NCBI RefSeq assembly: GCF_023115355.1
Contig: NZ_CP096023.1
Coordinates: 108,316 to 172,315, forward strand
Reading direction: 5' to 3'
From: Halocatena salina
GTDB lineage: Archaea > Halobacteriota > Halobacteria > Halobacteriales > Haloarculaceae
DNA length: 64,000 nucleotides
Part shown: positions 28,082-38,103 of the stretch, piece by piece
How the letters are laid out: each line of letters opens with the position of its first letter
Position numbering within the stretch: position 1 is the stretch's first letter
Program-made: the position numbers and the translations under genes
Notes under the pieces: generated by a model
Databases searched by the model: none
Seen by the model: the letters and a program-made list of their open reading frames with translations, nothing else
Told to the model about the DNA's origin: nothing

Positions 28082-29941
28082 GCCTCAACCCGTCTAGGGT
28101 CCTGCTGTAACAGTTCGCGTTGTGGATCGGCGGGGAATTCTCGGTAGCTTCAACCCGTCTAGGGTCCTGCTGTAACTCCTCGACCGCGATCTCTCCGTCG
28201 CCACGCTGCAATATGCTTCAACCCGTCTAGGGTCCTGCTGTAACTCGGAAATTCCGGTTCGGGTTGGTGATCATGACCCAGCTTCAACCCGTCTAGGGTC
28301 CTGCTGTAACCCTACTCAACCGCGTTCGGAATGTTGCCTTGAGTGTTGCTTCAACCCGTCTAGGGTCCTGCTGTAACTTATGGGAAATAGTTATCGTAGC
28401 CCCTGCCATTCCTGCTTCAACCCGTCTAGGGTCCTGCTGTAACCGACGTGATGGAGTCGTAGAACGTCGTCTCTGGATCGGCTTCAACCCGTCTAGGGTC
28501 CTGCTGTAACGGCTGCCATCGTGTCGAAAACGTGGTGCAGCGGGTGCTTCAACCCGTCTAGGGTCCTGCTGTAACTCGGTGCAATATCCCTAACTTCCGA
28601 GAAGATCTGCTTCAACCCGTCTAGGGTCCTGCTGTAACGCCAGCTACCGCTCCACGATCAACTTGGGACTCAGGCTTCAACCCGTCTAGGGTCCTGCTGT
28701 AACTTGGTAACATGGTGTGGGGGTAATGGACCACATTTGCTTCAACCCGTCTAGGGTCCTGCTGTAACTATTTCCTCATTAAGCAAACGGGCGAAGCGCA
28801 GGAGCTTCAACCCGTCTAGGGTCCTGCTGTAACACCCCCGGTTCAAGAGCCTCGGATGGGGTCTCCTCGCTTCAACCCGTCTAGGGTCCTGCTGTAACCG
28901 TGTTCGTTGCGTCGACCGTTCTCTCATCAGTCGCTTCAACCCGTCTAGGGTCCTGCTGTAACCTCACATCTGCTGTTAGACCGAAACTGAGCAAGGGGCT
29001 TCAACCCGTCTAGGGTCCTGCTGTAACCCATCTCCACCGGTCTCATACCGAGACGAGCCACGCGCTTCAACCCGTCTAGGGTCCTGCTGTAACCACGCTG
29101 ACGAAGCTTCTCCCCCGGTTTTACGACCCGGGCTTCAACCCGTCTAGGGTCCTGCTGTAACCCTGCTGATCTGGATCAGTGGCGATAAGCCGATAGCGCT
29201 TCAACCCGTCTAGGGTCCTGCTGTAACGTCGAAGAGAGCCCGTCTGCGGGATGGCGTGAGGTGCTTCAACCCGTCTAGGGTCCTGCTGTAACACGGACTT
29301 GAGCCCGGAACTACCGAGCACCGATCGCTTCAACCCGTCTAGGGTCCTGCTGTAACGGTGTGGATGTCGATGTTGAAGACCTGCAGAACGTGCTTCAACC
29401 CGTCTAGGGTCCTGCTGTAACAGAATCGTTACTGTCGGAACTACCGCTTTCTACATCGCTTCAACCCGTCTAGGGTCCTGCTGTAACGCTGGCTCAGGAT
29501 CGTGCATTAGTTCACCGAGATCACGCTTCAACCCGTCTAGGGTCCTGCTGTAACTCGTCGTTGAACCGCGTGCGGTACGGGAGGCTCAGGCTTCAACCCG
29601 TCTAGGGTCCTGCTGTAACGAGTGGTCGGGGTGAGGCGGGAAGAGTGGTTAGGCGCTTCAACCCGTCTAGGGTCCTGCTGTAACCCGGAGACACCAACCA
29701 GCATGGTACCTGGAAGCGATGGCTTCAACCCGTCTAGGGTCCTGCTGTAACTCGTTTATCGCGTCTCTACCGCGTTCTGTGAGGACGCTTCAACCCGTCT
29801 AGGGTCCTGCTGTAACTCCGAGACTGAAGTTTGTGGGCTGAGTCTGGACCTTCAACCCGTCTAGGGTCCTGCTGTAACCGCGAGGCGGTGGAACTCCACC
29901 GCCGGAGCCGACCTTCAACCCGTCTAGGGTCCTGCTGTAAC
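28082..29941 (-). CRISPR. type I-B CRISPR array 3, 29 repeats
   Basis: Twenty-nine 30-nt repeats with spacers of 32-38 nt. In the transcribed (minus) sense they begin GTTACAGCAGGACCCTAGAC and end GGGTTGAAGC, giving GTTGAAGC as the 8-nt handle. The first copy is at 28082-28111 (leader-distal, one change) and the last at 29912-29941, next to the leader. The two leader-proximal repeats end in G instead of C. The newest spacer (29879-29911) contains a perfect 9-bp inverted repeat with a 2-nt loop. Confidence 0.98.
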
Positions 29942-30046
29942 CATGGCCGATATCGCGGCTGTGTAGGCTCTTGTGGGTGATCTCATGCAAGTGTTTCCGT
30001 CGACCCTCAATGCTGGGACACCCCCGGGGGGTCGACAGAATGTACC
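29942..30046 (-). promoter_or_regulatory. leader of I-B array 3
   Basis: Between cas3 and the newest repeat. It matches the array 4 leader in inverted orientation, most closely in the block with GTCGACCC (29999-30006) and GGGTCGAC (30029-30036), which form an inverted repeat around CCCCCGGGGG. The TATA-like content is weaker than in the I-D leaders. Confidence 0.8.
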
Positions 30047-32929
30047 CTAATGGAATGTGAACCGTCCAGCGAGACCGTCGTCGTCGGTAACAATGAAGCC
30101 GCCAGCTGCCAAGTCGTAAGGACTTCGCTCACTAACTACGGTACACGCGAGAACGTTTATCCCCTCCGCGTCGAATGATTTTCGATCGATTCGATGCACC
30201 TGACTTTGAATGGTTTCGATATCACTGACTGGGACCGACACCCGGAGGTCTGCCATCGCTGTAAGCAGGTCATATCGAGAGTGTTTATCCTTGCTGGCGA
30301 AGGAATCGACCATAGTGTTCAGCAGCGCGCGTTCAAATGCGGTTTCAGCAACAATGACATCGTATTTCGCATATTCGTCATCGATAAGACTCGCATATTG
30401 AAGCTGTTCGGCATGACACGACTCGATCCGTTCGACCAACGTCCGATCTTCAAGATCTTGACGTTCGATCCAGTCGTAAAACGCAGGAATGGCCCTCCGG
30501 GTGAGATCGGATTCGGGAAGCGCAGCCGAATCACGCTTACGACAACGATCTCCCAGAATCGCAGCAACTTTCGACAGGAGCTTCTTTGGCTTGTACACAC
30601 ACGTTGCGGGTGGACGACTCGTTCCTTCAGGCCCAGCAAGCGCCCAGACCGTAACCTGCCCAGCGCTATGGCCCCACTCAAACGACCGATTGCATCGTCC
30701 CGCCGCTTGCACAACGCTGTCCAGCGGAGCGAGATCTCGATATACGCGTGCAAAGCTGATATCGACACCAGCCTCGACCGCCTGAGTCGAGACGAAGACG
30801 AAAGGAACCCCTGCACGGGCGAGAACGTTGGCAATCGTCACGATTGCGCGCCGATCACGAGACCGAAGCCGTGAGGTGAAGGTCCCGACGTAGAGCGTCG
30901 ATGGCTCCGTTGTTGCTCGCAACCGCCACTGTTGCTTCGCGAGCGGCACAGAAGCGTCGGTATCAAGCGGACGAAAGCCAAGCTCATAGAGCGTTTGCTC
31001 TGCGACAGCGTCGGGATTCGGTCGGGATGAAGGAGACGGATCATTGTCATTGACAGGCGGAGAACATACCTGAAGGGCGTCCTGATACGCTTCGCCGATA
31101 CGAGCTACCGGTCGCCCAGCAGTTGTAGCACGCTCGTTGACGGCTTCGGTTAGCTCCTGAGTGCTTGCGACAGTGTTACACACGGAGAGAACGGACGACC
31201 CATCGTCGTCTTCGGTAACGGAACGGTTCATTGGCGTCGTAGCAGCCCCAAAGAGCCGATCGGCAGCAGCATCAATGCTGAGCAAATCGTCGCTGCCAGC
31301 TTCGAAGCTGTGAACGGACTCATCTACATTATACTCGACACGTTCTACTGCCTCGAAGCAGGTGTCCACTAGAGGGGGGGTATCCGAATCAGATCCGCCT
31401 AGTAGAGACATCGTTTCAATTTCTGGTGCGTGTGTGAACAGTGACGGTTGTGTTGCCGTCATCGAGATGATGTTCGCGTCGTATCGCTCGACGAGTAGTG
31501 TTGTCAGACGGCGAATTGCCTCCCACCACTGTTTCGGTAACGTCTGTGGCTCATCTAAGATGATCACGCTGTTTGTCAGTGATGGGAGTTTCAATCCGTT
31601 CGCATTTGTTGGAGCTGTAAGGCTTTCGAAGAGCTGAACGAACGTCGTGAGGGTTGTTCCAGACCGCCAGCTCTCGCCGAGCAGTGCTGGATCGAAGAAC
31701 CCCTCACTGTTGGCTGTTTGATCGCCATCATATTCCCCCTCTATCTTCGGATATGATACTGTGTCACTGAGATAATGATGAACGGTGAACGCGAGTCCGT
31801 ACGGATCAGCGTTGAGGATGTCTTCTGATTCGAAGATGTCCCGCGTCTGCTCGATAATCGAGGTATACGGAAGCGCATATACGACCCTTGGTCGCGTCTC
31901 AGTAGAGAGTTCAGTATGATCAAGAGCATTCCGAATGGTGTATGCGGCTGTGATTCCGGTGAACGTTTTGCCGAGTCCTGTTGGAAGGGTAAGCGTCGCA
32001 ACGTTCGCTGAGGAGGACACGAACTGTTCGGCATTGTCTTTGACGAGGCGGCGCACGCCCTCTCGGAGCTGATTCAGGGCCGTTTCGTCGGTCAGATCAA
32101 GTGGAAGCGACGAGGTCGTCGTATCCGGTTCGAGGGGCGGTGGATCATCGAGATCTTCACGGAGGGTGTGAATATGCTCTTCAAGATCCGTGAGCTCAAG
32201 ATGCGACGGCCGAAGATCCCTGTCCTTGATAGCAGCAGCGCTTGTTTTGTCCGCGAGTGTGAGCACACTCCAGTGGTGGAGTACCCGATCATAGAGCTTC
32301 GGAGGGAGCTGTTCGGGAGCTGGCTCCTCTGTTCCCTCTCGGTGTCCACTCTCGCTAGCAAGTTCGATGATCGTGGCAAACAGTGTCCCGTCATCGATGG
32401 CAGTTTTGAATGACTCCCACGACGCACTCCCGTTCGATCCCTCTCGAAGCAACTCATTAGCTACCGCTCGATTTTGAGCGTTCTCATCGATGTCATCAAC
32501 CTGCTGAACGACGTAACCATCGTCATTTCGCTCCGCTTTGACGATCTTGGTAAGCCGTTCAGCTGCATCTGGAAGTCGGCCATGATGTTTCAAAACCGCG
32601 AGCATCCCGACAAGACAGTCCCTCTCGGAGGCCCCCATCCATTCCAACGCATGGAAGACGGCAAACGCGCCCAGTCGAGCGTGATATGTCAGTTGTTTCT
32701 CCTCGACATAGGCGCATCGCACGTAGCGTTGGAAGTGCGGCGTCACTTTTCCGAAGTCGTGAAGATATCCTTCACACCGCAGTATGACAGTGCTATCGAG
32801 TGAACCGTCGGACGAATAGCTGCTGAGCACCGGCATTCGGCTGCCAACGTCATCGCTGTGCGTTCGAAGGAGTTCTTCCGTATTGTTATCGTCTAATCGT
32901 GAGATGATGTCGTCATACACGTGAATCAC
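30047..32929 (-). CDS. cas3: Cas3 nuclease-helicase, type I-B
   Basis: Interference nuclease recruited by the I-B Cascade. A 960-residue protein with an N-terminal HD domain (YLHDFGK, His57-Asp58; THAR-like His83; LKHHGRL, His115-His116) and an SF2 helicase: motif I LPTGLGKT (315-322), motif II DEPQ (459-462), motif III SMTATQP (489-495) and motif VI QAAGRCNR. The ATG overlaps the cas5 stop (ATGA). It is the last gene of the cas6-8b-7-5-3 operon and abuts the array 3 leader. Confidence 0.96.
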   Translation of the reverse strand: MIHVYDDIISRLDDNNTEELLRTHSDDVGSRMPVLSSYSSDGSLDSTVILRCEGYLHDFGKVTPHFQRYVRCAYVEEKQLTYHARLGAFAVFHALEWMGASERDCLVGMLAVLKHHGRLPDAAERLTKIVKAERNDDGYVVQQVDDIDENAQNRAVANELLREGSNGSASWESFKTAIDDGTLFATIIELASESGHREGTEEPAPEQLPPKLYDRVLHHWSVLTLADKTSAAAIKDRDLRPSHLELTDLEEHIHTLREDLDDPPPLEPDTTTSSLPLDLTDETALNQLREGVRRLVKDNAEQFVSSSANVATLTLPTGLGKTFTGITAAYTIRNALDHTELSTETRPRVVYALPYTSIIEQTRDIFESEDILNADPYGLAFTVHHYLSDTVSYPKIEGEYDGDQTANSEGFFDPALLGESWRSGTTLTTFVQLFESLTAPTNANGLKLPSLTNSVIILDEPQTLPKQWWEAIRRLTTLLVERYDANIISMTATQPSLFTHAPEIETMSLLGGSDSDTPPLVDTCFEAVERVEYNVDESVHSFEAGSDDLLSIDAAADRLFGAATTPMNRSVTEDDDGSSVLSVCNTVASTQELTEAVNERATTAGRPVARIGEAYQDALQVCSPPVNDNDPSPSSRPNPDAVAEQTLYELGFRPLDTDASVPLAKQQWRLRATTEPSTLYVGTFTSRLRSRDRRAIVTIANVLARAGVPFVFVSTQAVEAGVDISFARVYRDLAPLDSVVQAAGRCNRSFEWGHSAGQVTVWALAGPEGTSRPPATCVYKPKKLLSKVAAILGDRCRKRDSAALPESDLTRRAIPAFYDWIERQDLEDRTLVERIESCHAEQLQYASLIDDEYAKYDVIVAETAFERALLNTMVDSFASKDKHSRYDLLTAMADLRVSVPVSDIETIQSQVHRIDRKSFDAEGINVLACTVVSERSPYDLAAGGFIVTDDDGLAGRFTFH

Positions 32930-33771
32930 CTAAAGACGACCGTCCGGTCGTTGACGTTGACGGGGTGGATTTCGTCGGGTGCTACCTGGAGTGGCGATCC
33001 GTCAGGGACGAACGCATAGTTGATGAATCCCGTCGTATGGCGGTCATTCGAACCGACGGTCATGAACCCTGGAACACGTTCAACCGAATATGATGTTCCA
33101 GCTGTCGGAACGATTGCATCGACGCCATCAGGGAGTACGGAATCGATTGCTACAGTATCATCGGTCTCAATTGGATCTGGTTCGTGTTCCCCCATCCACT
33201 CGACAGAAGCGAGTAGCTCAGAGAGCCCCAACGTCGGTGAATAGTAGGAATGACCGTTTCGTAGCCGGTTCCGCAGCGTGCCGTAGAACGCTGGATTTTC
33301 GACGGCCACGTCGATCCGATAGACGGGATTGACGAGGTAATGATATCCGTGAAGCTGCCGGTTGTCGGTGCTGTCCGGGAACCTAACTTTCACTGTTCGT
33401 TGTCCAGTTCCCCCGGCATCATCGAACGTTTCGCTCGGGTTCGTTCCGAGACCGAGCGACGGCATTGCGACGGTTCGCAGCTCCGAGCACACTTCAATGG
33501 CGATCGCAGACGACTCCTCAGCGAACACGTCGTAGTAGCCATCACGACCGACACCGACGATGCCAGCGAGCAATCCAGCAACGGTCGTTCGTGGCGGGAC
33601 CCGGTACGTCTGTTTTGTGACCGTCCGATCGATACGTCGAAAGTGTCCCCAGTCACCAGCAACGGTCAGCGAGAGACATTTTGACGGAACACCCTCATCG
33701 TTGATTACCGGCGGCTGTGATGCGATGTGGGTTGCTCCCCGAATCGCTACGGATGCATCGGAGTGCGCCAT
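32926..33771 (-). CDS. cas5: Cas5 (Cas5b/h), type I-B
   Basis: RAMP subunit binding the crRNA 5' handle in the I-B Cascade. Its 281 residues include the Cas5 N-terminal signature LSLTVAGDWGHFRRIDRTVT followed by YRVPPRTTVAGLLAGIVGVG and a glycine-rich region. It is followed by cas3 with an ATGA overlap and lies 3 nt after the cas7 stop. Confidence 0.93.
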   Translation of the reverse strand: MAHSDASVAIRGATHIASQPPVINDEGVPSKCLSLTVAGDWGHFRRIDRTVTKQTYRVPPRTTVAGLLAGIVGVGRDGYYDVFAEESSAIAIEVCSELRTVAMPSLGLGTNPSETFDDAGGTGQRTVKVRFPDSTDNRQLHGYHYLVNPVYRIDVAVENPAFYGTLRNRLRNGHSYYSPTLGLSELLASVEWMGEHEPDPIETDDTVAIDSVLPDGVDAIVPTAGTSYSVERVPGFMTVGSNDRHTTGFINYAFVPDGSPLQVAPDEIHPVNVNDRTVVFR

Positions 33772-33774
33772 GAT

Positions 33775-34857
33775 TCAGTCGCTCATCGTCGGAAGCGTGT
33801 GTTCGAATTCCTCGTACACGTCGACGCGGTGGACTGACAGCCCGTGGTCTTCGAGCAACTGCGGAAGGTCCGCAGCGCTACCCACACGTTCGCCGTTATA
33901 ACTGATGTCGATATAATCACTTCCAATCACATGTACCACTTCGATTCGATCAGCAGCGGCTGTGAGCCGATCCACACACTCCGTTACGTTGACACAGATA
34001 TCGGTGACGTTTCGAATGGCGTCGTCACTCAGTGGTCGACTATCATCACCAGCAGCTTCTCGGTCCAGTGAGATGCCGTTCTGGAGATCTCCGATGTGGA
34101 AGCCCGACTGATTGTACTCCACACGCACGTACAGGCGAGGTTCTTGACCAACCTTGCTCCGTGAGATCGTCTGGTTTTTGATCGCACGCCAGCAGAGCGT
34201 ATCGAGCCGCTCGACATCCTCCTGTGTCAGGCCCGTATCTTTAGCACCATGTTCGTTCACGAGGCCGTGGAACGGGAAAATCCCGTATTTGATGCGATGA
34301 TCATCCAGATCGAAGCCTCCAACGTCTTTCCCTGCCTGAGTTGAAATCACACTCGTGAGGGTGTTTGTCTCCTCGTTCAACTGTACCGAGTTGAGCGAGC
34401 GTGCCGGGCTGAATTGGACTGGACCAGTGTAGTTTCCGCTATTGAACTGTTCTTTGATAGCTTTGTGGAGATCATCCTCGGGATCTTTATTGAAACTCAA
34501 TGTGGCACCAAAATACCGAACATCGGTTGCCTTCGTGAGGAATGCTTCACTGATATCTTCGATCGCTTTGAGATCCTCCACACTAGCAATATCGCCGAGG
34601 ACATCAAGTGCGAGAGCGGCCCGACTCCCGCTCGTTCCCTCCTCTGTTTTCCGGACGAAGACACCGTGACCGTCATCAATGAGCTGGTCGCGCAGATATC
34701 GTTTGAGTCGGACGTCCGTGACGGCTGCCTGACTCGTGACTGGATCGATTCGTGGTCGGTTTTCTCCAAGCGGGTTTCCGTTGGGATTGCAGTCCTGTGC
34801 GTCGATCAGAAAGACGATTTCGGAACGGTTCTGAACGGTGTTAGTTGGTGTCGTCAT
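33775..34857 (-). CDS. cas7: Cas7 (Csh2), type I-B
   Basis: Backbone subunit of the I-B Cascade, 360 residues. It begins TVQNRSEIVFLIDAQDCNPN, followed by GNPLGENRPRIDPVTSQAAV, the characteristic Cas7/Csh2 N-terminus. The middle contains NSGNYTGPVQFSPARSLNSV. The ATG at 34857 is 5 nt after the cas8b stop; the open frame begins at a TTG in the overlap. Confidence 0.95.
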   Translation of the reverse strand: MTTPTNTVQNRSEIVFLIDAQDCNPNGNPLGENRPRIDPVTSQAAVTDVRLKRYLRDQLIDDGHGVFVRKTEEGTSGSRAALALDVLGDIASVEDLKAIEDISEAFLTKATDVRYFGATLSFNKDPEDDLHKAIKEQFNSGNYTGPVQFSPARSLNSVQLNEETNTLTSVISTQAGKDVGGFDLDDHRIKYGIFPFHGLVNEHGAKDTGLTQEDVERLDTLCWRAIKNQTISRSKVGQEPRLYVRVEYNQSGFHIGDLQNGISLDREAAGDDSRPLSDDAIRNVTDICVNVTECVDRLTAAADRIEVVHVIGSDYIDISYNGERVGSAADLPQLLEDHGLSVHRVDVYEEFEHTLPTMSD

Positions 34858-34862
34858 GAGTT

Positions 34863-37070
34863 TCAATCGTTTTTGCTTTTGTTCGTTTTAAGATCGATTC
34901 CTGCATCGGCAGCAACCACTTCTCGAAGATCGAATGCGCGGTTGGTGGCTCGTTTCCCGTAGAGCTGTCCGAGAGCGTAGTGAAATCGAAGATCCTCGGT
35001 CGGAAGGGTCCACCCAACTTCAGCAGCATCACTAAGCGCTTCTGGAAGACGATCCTCGAGCTCAGGGAAGAGCGAAGTGCTACGATGTTGATTATCCATC
35101 GCATACACGTTGGTCTTATGTATGAGCTCAGGAACGAACCGTTTGATTCGTTTGCCGGTCATCTGCTCAGCGGGGTACTGTGCAAGAACGGTTCGTTCCA
35201 TGCCTCGCTCAGTATCTTGGTAATATCCAAGCTGTCCGACTAGCACACCGGCGAGAAACGCCGCTCTGCGTTGGGGGCCGCTCAGTGCTGGTCGTTCCGC
35301 AAGGAATCGATTAAGGCGGTATTCACGGAACGAATCAACAGGGAGTTTCCCATCGTCAGTGAGGAACTCATCTGCTGGTGGGCATTCGGGACTATCTGTC
35401 AGTGTCGAAACGTCGGTTGATTCTCGTGGTTCCATAGGTTCAGCATAATCATCCGGGACGGCGAGGCGTCCCACAGAGGCGAGTGCTCGTAACTGTGTAT
35501 ACTGTGCTTTGAGGTGATTTTCGGACAACCGTGCATCCTCGTCATTGCGACGTTGCTGTGCCAGTCGCTCAACGTACTCACTGAGCAGTCGTCCAATAGG
35601 GACGGACTCCCCGGCCAGTAGCGCGAACGTCAACCATTCACTGGTGTCATCAGTCGTCGGATCGTCATCGCTTGTTTGGGACACAGTCCCAGCAGCGTAT
35701 CGTCCAGTGACAATCGACTTAACGACGTGGCGAGGTTTGGTACCGGGACGTATCGGTGACCAACCGTCTGGTTGCTCAAAGCCAGCGACAGCATCGAACG
35801 TGCTTCCGTCGAGAATTCGCTGGTGAGCGTTCGCAAGCCTTCTCGCAGGCTGAATGGTCGCATCGGGAAACTCATGCAAGACGTTGATGTCACCGCTGTC
35901 GTTCCGAAGCGAGATGAGATAGAACCGGAGGTCATCGGTTGTAGCGTCACCGTCCTCTTCGAGCAACTTTTGTAAGTGAGCGAGGATTGCTTGTGATTCT
36001 GCTGGTGTCTCTCGAATGGCGTATTTGATATCCTTTGCACGGGTCGTATCCATTCGCGTAAAGTACGGGATCGTGTAGACGCTCCGTCCCCGTCGTGTCC
36101 GCCGACACTGTTCGATCAGTGCCGCACCCGACTGAATGAGCAACGCTGCATCCGAAGAGACGGGATGAGATCGCCACGCGTGCTTGGATTTCAGCTCAGC
36201 GAATTTCTCCGTGTGCTGGACTGTAAAGAGCGCGAGCGGATCTTCTGCCGTCCCGAAGACTTCCTCATCGTCGCCTGTAACGAGACACGTTCCGGTTCCT
36301 CGTGAAGGGACATCTGTGTTCTTCTCTGCGAGCTTTTCGTCCTTTCGAGCTGCCATCGCGGCGTTGAACACATCAAGCTGTCCCGGGAAGTAATAGCCAT
36401 CTTCCGGTTCTCCGGACGGCGGATGAGCCAGTGCATCCAGTTCGAGACGGACAGCGACAGTGGCAACGACACGTGGTTTCTCCTCGCTGTCCATCTGGGG
36501 GCTGATCGCATTCTCGATCTCATCTTCGATTGTTTGGCTTGTTCCGAGATCTTGGAGTGCCCTGACAATCCAGCCGTCATCGTGTTCTTCAGCAACCTGA
36601 CCGACGGCTGGCTCGCGTCCGTCCGCATTCGTCCACCGCTCCAGACAGTCGACGCAGTAGGTTACAGTTGTGCTCCGTGCAGAGCCACCTTTTGCTCCCC
36701 TTCGGGTAATACTATGATCGATGCCGCGCCCCCACGGATACCGAGAAAAGCCGAGCTTAGGTACGATTTCTGGACGAAGAGGCCGAATATTTATTCCATC
36801 CAGTTTTGGTGTGTCCTCAGTTATGTCAACACACACGGTAACGAGTTTCTTATCGTCATCGCTTGAGGTGGTAAAGCCGTCTAATTCACTCGGTGTGACA
36901 TAGAGCTGGTACTCATCAGCTACAATCGATTCCTCGGTATCCCTCGTGTTTCCTGTGTTCTCGGTAGTGGCTTCCGCAATCGCCCCATACAGCGCCTGAA
37001 TGCGTCGGAGTGACGTTACGGAATCGAATGAACAGTGTTGCTTGAACACCGACTCGTCGAACGTACTCAT
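34863..37070 (-). CDS. cas8b: Cas8b (Csh1) large subunit, type I-B
   Basis: Large subunit thought to read the PAM in type I-B Cascade. 735 residues, positioned between cas6 and cas7 as in haloarchaeal I-B operons. It contains a CxxC (TYCVDCLERW, about residue 137) and conserved-looking segments YPWGRGIDHSITRR, EDGYYFPGQLDVFNAAM and LAERPALSGPQRRAAFLAGV. The ATG overlaps the cas6 stop. Cas8 proteins are very diverse, so identity rests on operon order plus these features. Confidence 0.9.
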   Translation of the reverse strand: MSTFDESVFKQHCSFDSVTSLRRIQALYGAIAEATTENTGNTRDTEESIVADEYQLYVTPSELDGFTTSSDDDKKLVTVCVDITEDTPKLDGINIRPLRPEIVPKLGFSRYPWGRGIDHSITRRGAKGGSARSTTVTYCVDCLERWTNADGREPAVGQVAEEHDDGWIVRALQDLGTSQTIEDEIENAISPQMDSEEKPRVVATVAVRLELDALAHPPSGEPEDGYYFPGQLDVFNAAMAARKDEKLAEKNTDVPSRGTGTCLVTGDDEEVFGTAEDPLALFTVQHTEKFAELKSKHAWRSHPVSSDAALLIQSGAALIEQCRRTRRGRSVYTIPYFTRMDTTRAKDIKYAIRETPAESQAILAHLQKLLEEDGDATTDDLRFYLISLRNDSGDINVLHEFPDATIQPARRLANAHQRILDGSTFDAVAGFEQPDGWSPIRPGTKPRHVVKSIVTGRYAAGTVSQTSDDDPTTDDTSEWLTFALLAGESVPIGRLLSEYVERLAQQRRNDEDARLSENHLKAQYTQLRALASVGRLAVPDDYAEPMEPRESTDVSTLTDSPECPPADEFLTDDGKLPVDSFREYRLNRFLAERPALSGPQRRAAFLAGVLVGQLGYYQDTERGMERTVLAQYPAEQMTGKRIKRFVPELIHKTNVYAMDNQHRSTSLFPELEDRLPEALSDAAEVGWTLPTEDLRFHYALGQLYGKRATNRAFDLREVVAADAGIDLKTNKSKND

Positions 37071-37891
37071 TGGGACTGCCCTCCTGTTTTGTTCGTCACA
37101 GATGTTGTGCCCGGTGGCACACGCTCGTCTTCGCGGACATTGACGAACCCGAATCCCAAGCTGTTTCGTTCAGCGAGCCCCGTATCAAGAGCGAGGTTCA
37201 GATGGCGGCGATGATCATCGTCGCGGACTGTATACCCGAATCGGAACTTACTGAGGATGTACGTCTCCTCGACGCCGTCGGTGACTGTCACAGGTAGTGA
37301 ATATGTCTTGATGAGCTCATACTCGTCAAAGAGATCTCCCTCGACATCACTTGGTCCCGGCAAGTGCTCCGGACAGAATAGTCCGTGTTTCCGATCAAGG
37401 TTGTTCTCTAACTGTCGCTTTAATGGCCGGAGTGAGTGCTCGGGTTTCCAGAACTCCGGTGTGTCACTGGGTGCATCGATCCCATATTCCTCGAACTGCC
37501 ACGGGGGAATCCGAACGACAAGTCCGGTTGCACATTCGAGTACGCCCTGTGTCCCCGGCTCGCCAACATCAGTGTGAACGCCGGTGATCTCTTCGACCGT
37601 TAGCGGCATCTCTTTGATATTGAACTCCCGATCCTCGATGAGATTCGCACCGATCGAACGAAGGATGTCGTCGTTCGGAGAAGCCACAAGCACGTTTAGC
37701 TGGTCTCCCTCTGTGATGGAACCAAAGGGATACGGATTGCTGAATGACAAACCGGATGGCTCCTCTGAATCGTGTAACTCACTAAACTCTGGCTCATCAA
37801 GTGCACGCCAGATCCGTCCCGCGAGACCGCGGTGGTAGGCCGTGTTGTAGCGGGCATCCGCGCGGGCGCGAAGGCGAATTAGCAGGCGCAC
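37067..37891 (-). CDS. cas6: Cas6 crRNA endoribonuclease, type I-B
   Basis: Cuts precursor crRNA of arrays 3 and 4, and probably the crRNA-like unit just upstream. 274 residues, GTG start at 37891 (no ATG in frame). It begins MRLLIRLRARADARYNTAYH, with His20 a candidate catalytic residue, and ends with the glycine-rich loop GLAERNSLGFGFVNV typical of Cas6. First gene of the effector operon; candidate TATA boxes are ACTATAATATG (37,934-37,924) and TTTATAAA (37,978-37,971) on the minus strand. Confidence 0.93.
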   Translation of the reverse strand: MRLLIRLRARADARYNTAYHRGLAGRIWRALDEPEFSELHDSEEPSGLSFSNPYPFGSITEGDQLNVLVASPNDDILRSIGANLIEDREFNIKEMPLTVEEITGVHTDVGEPGTQGVLECATGLVVRIPPWQFEEYGIDAPSDTPEFWKPEHSLRPLKRQLENNLDRKHGLFCPEHLPGPSDVEGDLFDEYELIKTYSLPVTVTDGVEETYILSKFRFGYTVRDDDHRRHLNLALDTGLAERNSLGFGFVNVREDERVPPGTTSVTNKTGGQSQ

Positions 37892-37979
37892 GTTCCATCA
37901 CTCATAGACACATTATTGGTACTCATATTATAGTTAACATTCATCCATATCTTCCTATGATACGCATGATTTATAAATA

Positions 37980-38068
37980 TCTTATGGCTATTTAGTAACC
38001 TGCTGTAACAGAGGTGCTCCATAATCAGCAAGAACCTAACTTCAACATCACTATGATCCTACTGTAAT
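37980..38068 (-). ncRNA. creA-like: crRNA-like guide (CreA-like), degenerate repeats plus pseudo-spacer
   Basis: Read on the minus strand: repeat 1 (38068-38039) matches the 30-nt I-B repeat at 21 of 30 positions and ends GTTGAAGT, one base from the 8-nt handle GTTGAAGC. Pseudo-spacer (38038-38010, 29 nt) starts TAGGTTCTTGC. Repeat 2 (38009-37980) keeps GTTACAGCAGG, the part that forms the crRNA 3' handle, and is degenerate afterwards. A TATA-like CATATAC (38096-38090) lies about 26 nt before repeat 1, so transcription would begin at the repeat. Known CreA guides of type I systems have just this build. Its apparent target is the promoter of the gene at 38,104-38,361. Confidence 0.75.
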
Positions 38069-38103
38069 CTTGCTTTAGGAACGTCTCTGTATATGACTCA
38101 CTA

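Noticed and set aside
30194..30874. 226-codon open frame on the plus strand inside cas3 (and similar long frames opposite cas5, cas7, cas8b and the I-D genes)
   Set aside because: Antisense shadows of well-supported cas genes in GC-rich DNA.
37892..37979. cas6 promoter as the target of the CreA-like pseudo-spacer
   Set aside because: Only about 4 nt of seed match there (TAGG), compared with 10 of 11 with a PAM at 38,372.
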